A stretch of 15,850 nt of DNA from Phoronis ovalis. Its lineage: Eukaryota > Phoronida > Phoronidae. This document shows, piece after piece, positions 1-9,700 of the stretch. The translations under genes and the position numbers were made by a program. Where the stretch lies: assembly GCA_028565635.1 (NCBI GenBank), contig JAOXYB010069723.1:8279-24128 (forward strand), read 5' to 3'. Every line of letters begins with the position of its first letter. Position 1 is the first letter of the stretch. Under the pieces are notes generated by a model, which made no database searches, was not told the DNA's origin, and saw only the letters and a program-made list of their open reading frames with translations.

Positions 1-96
1 GTAACGACTGTGGTGATATCTGATGTAACGACTGTGGTGATATCTGATGTAACGACTGTGGTGATATCTGATGTAACGACTGTGGTGATATCTGAT
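1..96. repeat. 24-bp tandem repeat, four perfect copies at the window edge
   Basis: Four identical 24-base units (starts at 1, 25, 49 and 73; each begins GTAACGACTG and ends ATATCTGAT), breaking down after 96. The array runs to the edge, so its real length is unknown. Because 24 is a multiple of three, the array is open in all three minus-strand frames and in one plus-strand frame. It lies downstream of exon 15 on the minus strand, where a tail exon could be, but nothing else shows that it is translated. Confidence 0.95.
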
Positions 97-470
97 GTAA
101 CTGGGTACACAATAATTTAATTATCAAAGCCTCACTCGCAAATCATCTTCAGCAAAACTGAAATGAAGGCTATTGGTCTATTTCAGAGCGTATTTGGTGT
201 TTAGAAAGTATTTTAATACAACAAGTTAAAACGCATGAGTGCCTATTGCAAAATAACATGTAAATACTATTTTATCAATGTACATGTATCAAAGCTGTGG
301 TTAACAGCTACTGTCTAACCTTCTAATTGCATGTCTATGATTCAGCCATTTTACATACATTCAGGTAGGGGCAAGCAGCTAGAGAAAAATTCGAATAATA
401 TACAGTGTGTGCATTTTTAAACAGGACTCTTGACAAACGAATGAAAAATAAAGTATTGCGTATAACTTAC
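97..470. other. Intron 15 or 3' part of the receptor gene, unassigned
   Basis: It begins (on the minus strand) with the donor of exon 15 and must hold at least the start of the next intron. I recognise no GluN2 tail motif here. A possible minus-strand acceptor, TGTGTACCCAG ending at 108, would open directly into the 24-bp repeat in phase 0, but its pyrimidine tract is poor. Confidence 0.4.
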
Positions 471-715
471 CAAACTAATTAGACCACAACATCCACACTT
501 GTCCCATTTACCAAGTCTTCTTCGAACAAATTTAAAGTAACAGTGTTCAAGTAACATTAGCATAATTGCCAACAAGACTCCCCCTGCCAATAAATAATAA
601 GCGCTGGTAAAGTTGATAATCCCTAGTGGATGGCTTGATTCGCTTCTTTGACTTCCAGATCCGGATTTTTTACATGCCCCAGCCATCCAGAAGCGCTGCT
701 GGTTTTCCAGCCACC
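471..715 (-). CDS. Exon 15: end of S2, M4 helix and start of cytoplasmic tail (residues 838-919)
   Basis: 245 nt from acceptor GATCTTCACAG to donor AGTTTG|GTAAGT. It encodes [14 protein letters not shown] (Cys852 closes the S2 disulfide), a Ser-rich linker, [16 protein letters not shown] (pre-M4 and M4 start), the M4 helix to about LMLLEHCYF, then a basic cytoplasmic stretch (FVRRRLGKW) and a Cys-rich patch (CGCC). The order matches the GluN2 pattern of L-x-x-x-W-x-x-x-x-C, then F/Y-x-L-L/G and E-H. It ends in phase 0 at a good donor, so at least one more coding exon exists. The Cys patch next to the membrane could be palmitoylated (inference). Confidence 0.95.
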
Positions 716-3700
716 CTGTGAAGATCAAATTATAAATATTACATAATTTGTTGTTTTCTTATTGACGTGTTACATCCCTATTGTTACTACAACTAGACAA
801 AATATTATGTAAATATTATACCTAATTGCACTAACATAATATGCACCATACGATTCGTATTCAAAGTCTGGAAACAAGTCGCAAACAACAATTTGAATTT
901 TTATTATAATTAGCGCACCATAGAAGGCATCGTTTTTGAAGGTTCCTGCACATTCCACATTTTCACCAGTTATTTGGCTAATGCGAAGAACTTGTACAAG
1001 ATAATGTTATTTTGGTAAGTATCTATTTGCATTGGAACTCAACAGAAGCCAGCTTAAATTACCTTGGATAAATGTAAATAGCTATGAAAGACAATTCTTG
1101 AAATGCGTCTATTTAGAAAATGGTGGCGTTTTGTGCCAGTCATTGGTAGATAGCATGTGTTATAAATTATTAACCTTCTTCCTGATATTTCATGATATAG
1201 TGGTTAAACCTTGGCAGCCATTTTTTATCTCCTTTGGGAAAGCCGAGTCCATAACCCGTCCTTGCATACCAGTTCCCAACAGTTCGCAGTTTGCAGTCCT
1301 TGTCTTTACCAGTTAAATATTCCAGCACTGTGGAATCATAGATAAACGCATCAATCAACCTAAAAAATAATGACAAACTAATCGCAGTTTTATATGTGCA
1401 TATTAGGCACTGTCAGCAATACATATAGACAGTGACAGGATCGGCCGGGGAGAGATACTTTTAGAAACAGTAAACCATACAGATACGTACTATTACTGGG
1501 ACTAATATATATATATATATATGATTTCAACTTCTGATATCTGAATGATCATGATGAACAATAGATTGTCTATCTCTCACTGATCTGTGCATTGTGTAAT
1601 AGCCTGACATTTCACGTGACTACTGTTGATCGTTGAAATAACGCAGATATCCGAATGTAAATGGAGGTTATTTGCATTATACTGGCCATAGACGTCTTTG
1701 TTATAATTGTTTTATTATTATAAGACATATAATTATAATAATATAACACAAACACAACATTGTCTATAGCCAGCATAATGCAGTATTATTTTTGTTTTGT
1801 TATTGTTATATTATTCTAAGACACGTAGTTAATGTCAGTAGTAACACAAACCTTGGGTTCCTTTGCAGAGAGAGAGGCCTCTGTAATGAAGGACATTTAT
1901 AGTTGGTCTACCCTATAGTCAATCTATTGATGGTATGCGACTTCTGTTGATGGTCACCGCTGATGCAATCTAAATAAATCCATCCGTTAATGTTACCTAC
2001 CTCTCAACTAACATCTGGGCTTAACCAATAGTCATTTTTCTTTATTATCTCGAAAAGCCGAAAAACGATAATCCTTTAACTTTGTGTAACAGTTGAGAGG
2101 TACGTAACACTAACGGATGGAGTTATTCAGACTGTCATCGATGATGACGATCATCATCATCAGCGGCGGCCATCATCATCATAAACAGTATAATATAGTG
2201 ATCAAAATAATGAGTATGACGCTGGCGGTGATGCACGCGCTGGTGATGATAGTAGTATTTTAATGATTATATAATAATTATAAGTAATTCTTACCCATCT
2301 TTAACTTTTTTAATTCCCTGGTCCTTATTATCAGTGTTGAATGTTTCCATGTATGAATATTGCTCCGGGTAATTGTTTCTTAACACGTTTGCAGTATTTC
2401 CACTTTTTGTTGTACCATATCTAAATGGAGGCTTGACAGACGTTGGGTTTGTTATCTACGAAAAGAATACATTAAATTAAAAAGTATAACACTTAAACCT
2501 TAGTAAGTAGCCTTGCGTCTCAGCGTTCTTGATTAGTGTCTACTACCAATACTGTATATTTGGAAACATTGCTGCATAAATTAAAATGGGACAACATGAA
2601 TTTGAGTGTTGTAGCAATGCAGACGGGAGCTTGTTGTAGATGAAGAAATGATGAAGACATGTTTTAGTATACGTAACGTACTTGTCACCCTGTATTTAGA
2701 GCAAATGCGTGGGGGTCAACATTGTTTATGCGTATCCTACTTGAGAATGTGGATACAGTTTATTACAAATTATTGTTGCTAACTAGATGAGCTTCTCTCA
2801 GTGGCTTCTCGTTTAAAATACTATTTTACTAAAACATGTTACAATCGTGGGAGCGGCGGTATCTGCTGCGTTCAACGTTCAAATACCTTAGGATCTTGTA
2901 TTCCTTGGAGTTTAAAGAAATCTTCCTTTGCAATCATAAAAGCTGCCAAGTTTGCAGTGTAGCTGGCAAGAAAGACCAACGCAAATAACGCCCAGACACT
3001 CGCCATAAATCGACTCGCAATGCCACGTGGTGTGTCCGTGTCTACAGCTGCACCGAACAACATTGCCCATATTAACCAAAATGAGCGAAATAGAGAAAAT
3101 TTGTGATCTGTAATGGAAGCTAAAATGTTCATGTGTTGTAACAAATCACTGAGTAGTTAGTACAAATCAAAAGATTTAAATATATTTTATACTTTAATAG
3201 GCATAAGAAAATATAGTTACACGGATAATTAACTGTACTGGTTACAAAGGAAGAGGCAATGTTATGGATTTGTAATGAAAAATCTTCAGTAGAGGCGATA
3301 TTCCGGTGAGTATCTACAAGTTTAGATGTATGTTTCTTTATTAAAAAGAGCAAATAAATATGTGCTGAGCGGTTGTTGCAGGGACGCAAATATGAGAATC
3401 ACTGATATGTATATACACTACTGAAAAAAACTCGTTGTGACTAATCTAGGTGAAGATAAGCCTGATACACTCAATAGTGCAGCAGTGCAGTGAAAGGAAA
3501 GGTGAACATATGACAGAGTTATGACAATCGTGCAATGTGATTGGCTGTGGCAGGTTGGTGAAACTTGCAAAGCTATAACCCGATTATGGCTCTAATGTTA
3601 TAAAAGCATTTGATAAATTAGCAAGCAGGAAGAACATTTTTCCCATTTCCAAACTAGAATTAGCTTTTGAGTATCATATGTCATGTCATTCTTACAAATG

Positions 3701-6700
3701 AATCTCCACGCCATGCAAACATTTACCTCTCGTGGGAGTAGCCCCTTTATCTAAACCCCTCGGACTAAGCCACTCAAAAATAAATATTCCTGTGCCTGCC
3801 GCGTGAACACTAAAAACTAGAATAAGACACCAAGATGGGTAGTCGTAAGGTTCTGAAAGTAGAGGAAATATCAGAAACATCAGAAATGAAAATATTATAG
3901 TGAAGATAGACACGTCAAAAAGATGATCTAGTAATAGAAAGCATTGCTCTTTGTCTAAACAATATTTTCCACTGAGTTGGCCAGCATGGTAGGGCTAAAT
4001 ATTTCAGTAAGGTTTTGGTGAAATTGCCAATTGGTGATTTTGGATAAATTGTGGAAATTTGGCTTGGGTAGTATTACAGAGAGAAGCTCAATAGCCATGT
4101 GCGTAAAATATCCAAAACTCCAGTGGAAAAATTGATTTAGACTGTTTGTTATACCGCTTGCTATAGTGTATAGAGGCTAAATACGTCTAAAAACTTTGTT
4201 GTACATTGCAAACATCAGCCTGTTGTTATAAGAAGATAATGCCCATGAGAAGTAACATCGTATTAAAACCCAGGGCGCTTATTTATCTCTTCAGCTTGCA
4301 GAGGGGCATTTATTAATGGTCTAATGGAAGTCATAATGCAAGAGTATATAAATCCCAAATCGGTCGCCAAATGATAAAATACCTAAATTAGTATCCTAGA
4401 CGTGAGGCAGTTCAATTGAACGCATGGAGTTTTTTCGTTCTTACCTAGCATCCGGGCATCAAGTTAGAGAGTTGCCGACAATTCATGACAGAAAAGGCTG
4501 ATGTTTGCATTCATAACAAATTTTAAGAACAATATAAACAATAGAGCTATACAATATTCTAAAAAACATTCTTTTGTCAATGTCTTCTTTTACCTTCTGG
4601 TAGCAATTTTGTGCGGTTATATCCATACGGACTAAACCATTCAAACATAAACACGCTTACAGACACTATGCTGATGCATACCAGTAGTATAAATAACCAA
4701 ATCAATATTTTAAAAGGCTCTGAAACAACAGGTTAGTAAAACAGTAGTTTTATAAAAAAAGCAATTTCAACTGATCGAGGATTACTAATCAAAATACCCT
4801 ACATAGTATCTGCTTGTTCTTGGTGGACCCACTGGTCGCGATTATAACCGTTCCCAGAATTCTGCGTTTTATGTAGAAAACACGGTTTTCAGCTCGCACG
4901 TACAATTCATTCTCAAAGCACTAATAATAGGAACGATATGTTCATGACCGCGGACGCCACCAAGTGCATGTAAGTAGTGTATTATGCAGATAGTCAAGTC
5001 GTCAATTACAGGCAACCCACACTGTCTTCGTCGTAGCCTTTTATCAGAGACAAAACAGTGATTTTTTTACCAAAGCACCAAGCACTCATTTATCTTGCCA
5101 CGCTTTCTATTTCTCAGCTAGTACGTGCACTCTATTTCCTGAGCGTTCGCGAACAGAAACCCTGGAACGCGACTAAGATCAATTATGTGAACGTTCAAAA
5201 AAACGGGTGAACTGAGAAATGGAGAGCGCGGCAAGAGAGGTGAAATGCCCCTTTGTTGCCAACTAGATAATTGTACTAAGAGACAGACAAGCAAATATGG
5301 TAAGTCTCAAACCGGTACACTCATCCAATAAATGTACAGTCGCGGCATCAGAAGGGAAATCTATGAAGAGCATGGTAGTTTAGCCTGAAACCGGATCTCA
5401 AATCAGTTTATATCTTAAACAATGCTTCAACTTCTACCGATGCACAACTTCCGTTGACAGCTCATGTTAATGTTGTCGAAGTCTCTTTCTCTCACCAAAA
5501 GTCAGCAAGGATGGTGTTGTGATGGGTTAGGAACTTTAACAGCGACTTTAATTGCTTTTTGTTTTTATTGAATAAGGGCGGGAATGGATAAAAATAAAAA
5601 AGACAGTACATTTCTGAGTGTAGCATAAGGCGTAATTTACCCTAGCGAGGCAATTTAGCTAGATTAAAATGGATATAAAAACAATAAAAGATTCATTCAA
5701 CAAAAATGGATGGATATATGCTTGCCTTACCTAAAAATGCTGTCGGGGAAATAACTCCCCTCCGTATCCCAACTATAATAGTGATGCCTGTCTCCAGGAA
5801 GGGGTTAGAGAAATCTATGACGTCATTTCGATCGTTGTTGATTTTTAGAGATGTAATGCACATATCAGCTTTATGGTCCATGAGGGTACGCAACAAACCG
5901 TTCCACTCTCCTGTCTTAAAATAGAAATAAGCAAAAACGCATATCCAAGCTGTAGATCTGAAGTTTCCTTACCTCCACTATATGTCAGCAAAGATGGTTT
6001 CGTGATGGCACTTGAAATTTAACATCAATTTTTATTTTATTATAAGAAAAAAAGGAAAAGGAACTTTATCGTCATTTCACTGTGTCTAGTATGATTTAGT
6101 ATTGAATTAATTCATACTTGAAATTAAACCGTCATAATGTTTGCATTAATGAAATTTGAATTTTGCAACATTTTCGCGACTAGAAGAAGTATTCCAGACA
6201 TTTGCAGTTTGAAGAATGTGAATCTAGTTTTTCACCCGCGCGACTGGATGCTGACGGTTGAATTATCTGAGTGTTCCTGTTAGCTATCATTGCTTGCAAA
6301 AACAGATAGAATGTGGTTGTGGATCATTATTTGCGTGTCTTACTTCAATCTTTGAATTCATCAGTTACTGCTTTTTCTGAAAGCGTGATATTAGAACTAG
6401 TTGCATAGTCATTTTTATCATTACTAACTTTAAAACCTGACATACCTCATTGTCTCCCCACTTCTCGTCCTCCACTTTATATAAATTGTATTCGAAACCA
6501 ATATCTGACTCTAAACGTATTAGTAAATCTATCGCTAAACCAGTCAAGCATTTGTAAAGTGTGGAATTGTATGTTGCGTTCGGGTACCTAGAATAATGAA
6601 AACAAAATGTCGCTTATTAGCATATTGCATCTACCGACGGGGTGCTTAGAATATTATTATTACTACTTTTCCAAATTTCAGCTTTGATAGGTCATAAATT

Positions 6701-9700
6701 AAAAACTCACTAACTTAAGACATAGCCCCGGGCACATAACACGGAATATAGCCAGGCTTCTGTTTGCCAGAAAATACTCCAAAGAGGGTCATGGGAGGGT
6801 CATTAATCAAGGGAGAGTTTTCGGGATAAATACCGTTGCTACTTATTTTTTACACAATCCTGTTCTCGGATCAAACGTATCAATTGGCGGCTTATGACTG
6901 TTTGTGAAAACAAAAATAAAACTACACATAGCTGAAGACCTAACGGCGTTTGTACGAATGCAGATGTTCGTTTTAAGTAAATTTGAATGACTTACTGATC
7001 CGTCAAGTTCTTTGGCGCCCATCTTGCTTTAACGGACTTCGAGGGGCACTTTCCAGTCACGTTATCTATTTCATTCAGCATGACGTAAGGCTCCTCGTCC
7101 AGTGTTACAATGTCTAGCTTCCATTTCTCTGGCCTGTCTTTGGGTGGTTTTGCTTTATTGCCTGGCCACGTGATTTCGTTTAATGTTACTTTATCAACGC
7201 TATTCCAATTACCAATCTATACCAAAACCACACAATGACAAAGTGAAAACAGTTTTTTTAGAATAAAGACATCCGAAGTTTCATTTTCAAAATACAAATA
7301 TATACTTAGATTATAATTATAAGTGTAAATTATTTTCTAGTTTAGCACATTTCTTCCAACGTCAAAAAAACTGCCGTGACTCATCTTTTCTACATTGGCA
7401 TTCATTATTATTCAATATCCGAAGACTTGTTAATTATGTTAACCCCCTATCCTTAAAAAGTTAAAGATTAATGAAAAACCCTTACCTCTTTCCATGCTCC
7501 GTGATCTTTGTTGAAATTGACAATGGACATTTTTGTGTTTTTTAATATTCCTTCCTCATTAAATTCTATTGCAAACTTTCCATCAGGGATAGAAACATTT
7601 TTCATGAATCTAAAAATATATGGTATTTTATAATTGTAGTTTGAAAGCTCCAATACGCAAATAATAAGGAAAGTGTCAAACCTTTGTTCGTTGAGGACAG
7701 CTTCTTCCGTAGCGTCCCATTTGTTATATTTAAATCTGTTTTAAGGTAGCGCGCGCAAGTGTATTATTAAATGCTAAAATGTCTGCTGCTTGGTTAGTCT
7801 ACTATGATCCTTGTAAATATTAATTATAAGTAAGCTTTTCAGAATATTTTATCCTCTTTAGGTCAAATATAAGGTACATTTGGGCACACGGGGTAACTTA
7901 AAGTCGCTAACAAAAATTAGTAACAGCACAGAAAACAAATACTCTATTGTCACTATACATGTACGTGTAGTTTCTGCTGTAATCTTTTGTTTTAAAACCA
8001 TTGTTTTATGGCAAATGGTCCAAGGTGGACAGGTAAACGGCAGAGCAAATTCTTTGCTATACAAAATTCTTATCCAAAATGTTTTTTTCGTAAGAACTTA
8101 CATATTGGTAACGTTTGAAGTTTACCGCTTTTAAGGTGCATCGTTATCACGTTTTCACTTTAGCACAGGTGTTTTTATTTTTTTCAAGGTAATAATTGCG
8201 TTTTTTTATTTAAATCTATTTATACATTGCAAGTGCGAACCGGGCAATTTGCTAATGAGTTAATCAATTATTGACATACGGGCTTATATGATGATACAAT
8301 TTTTCTCATGCAACGTTTTATATAACATAAGATTACATTAACTTGCCTTCTTCATGTACAATTAGTTGTCCTTAAAAAAATTAAATCCTTAAAAAAGGCC
8401 ATGTTTTATCATGCCTCACATGTTTACTTTAACGCATTTCGTTTTATAAAAGTTTGTCGGTAAGGAATCTTTTTAAGCATACGTGTTTGTATTTGCGAAA
8501 CGTACATTGCGAAACGAACCCTATAACATGTATCTAGTACAGTATAGCAGGATTTTTGTGAAATCCCCATTCAAATGTACAGGAAGATGTTAATTTAACA
8601 CCCCAGGGCGTCTATTCGGAGAAAAAAATAACAAATAAAAAAGCACGTTTTCCCCGAGCAGTTGTTGCGAGATGTATTTGTGTGCCAAATATCATGTCTG
8701 TGCACGAAGTCGTTATACCTAAAAATTAATTAATTATGTATTTAATGATGATAAAGGAAAATTGTTACCAAGAAGCAGGAGCCTCCTTGAATACAATAAG
8801 AACTATGCAACTAGGAGTTCTTTTTTCAAATAAATACGGAAAGTAAAATAAATGTATTGTTCTTTATTTAGTACAACTTACTGATAAAGTATTTTTGAGT
8901 CCTTCCAGTATATTTTATTAGGGTCTGTACAATTGACGTCTGGCATAATGGATGTTCTGCCTACATTTCCTGGAAAACTTACAAAGTTTTCCAACGCCTT
9001 CAACCAAATTTGAATCGCTTTTCCTATGGCTTCCTTGACGCTATCTTCACCAGTATTGTATGTGATAGCTTAAAATCACAGGAAATCAAAAACAAATCTT
9101 GAATTTCTGCTCTTTAAGTGATAAAATTGGTTTAAAATATTATTAATTTTTAAATGATGTTCACTGACGCTGGCCCATGTAAGTAAGAGTTCTACTGCAA
9201 ATTAATAATATTGGTTTAACACTCCACATTTCCTTTTCTTTTATGTCCCGAAATAGTTGTTTCATCTGATGCATATTCCACTTAGAACTCGACTCTTTGT
9301 TAATGTGCAGTCAGCAACGACAATTACTAAACCTTTCAAGTAACCTTACAGTTATTACTTTGCAAATGACATGACATTCTCATATTAAAACACTCACATA
9401 AATGAAGGAAAAGAAAAGGACTTTATGGTTTCCTGGTTTCATTTTCACAGACAGATTTTGAGCTGTTTATTTTTAGGTAAGATCTAAATATAGTAATAAA
9501 AGCTCACCTATTGTGCCACTAGGAAAGTTACTGTCTTCATTAATTTCGCCTTCCGTACCACCCAGTACATTTTTTGAAACAATCCACTGGTATTTCTCGG
9601 TTGTCAAGGACAAATTCTGTGCAACATCGAATATGATTTTAGCTTCTTCTCTGAAAGATTAAGTCAATGAAGTATATCCAGCTCCAGAACTTTGGACCAT

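Larger units (their letters stand above)
1360..2294 (-). other. Intron 13, rich in repeats
   Basis: 935 nt with no coding similarity. It holds a TA microsatellite, two inverted-repeat structures (1673-1852 and 1970-2130) and an imperfect CAT/ATG trinucleotide stretch, each listed separately. Confidence 0.75.

Noticed and set aside
1032-1316. Plus-strand 94-codon open frame opposite exon 14
   Set aside because: It is the antisense shadow of a well-supported exon and has no family similarity.
3970-4040. Minus-strand TEIFSPT, similar to the FEWFSP segment of M1, as a possible third M1 exon
   Set aside because: No hydrophobic helix precedes it, there are no matching splice sites, and the surrounding frames are broken.
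5340-5440. Possible decayed second copy of exon 10 (shared GAAATCTATGA)
   Set aside because: The match is limited to about eleven bases and does not extend in either direction.
7858-8134. Overlapping open frames on both strands in intron 5
   Set aside because: They are mutual shadows with no recognisable motif, and exons 5 and 6 already join in phase without them.
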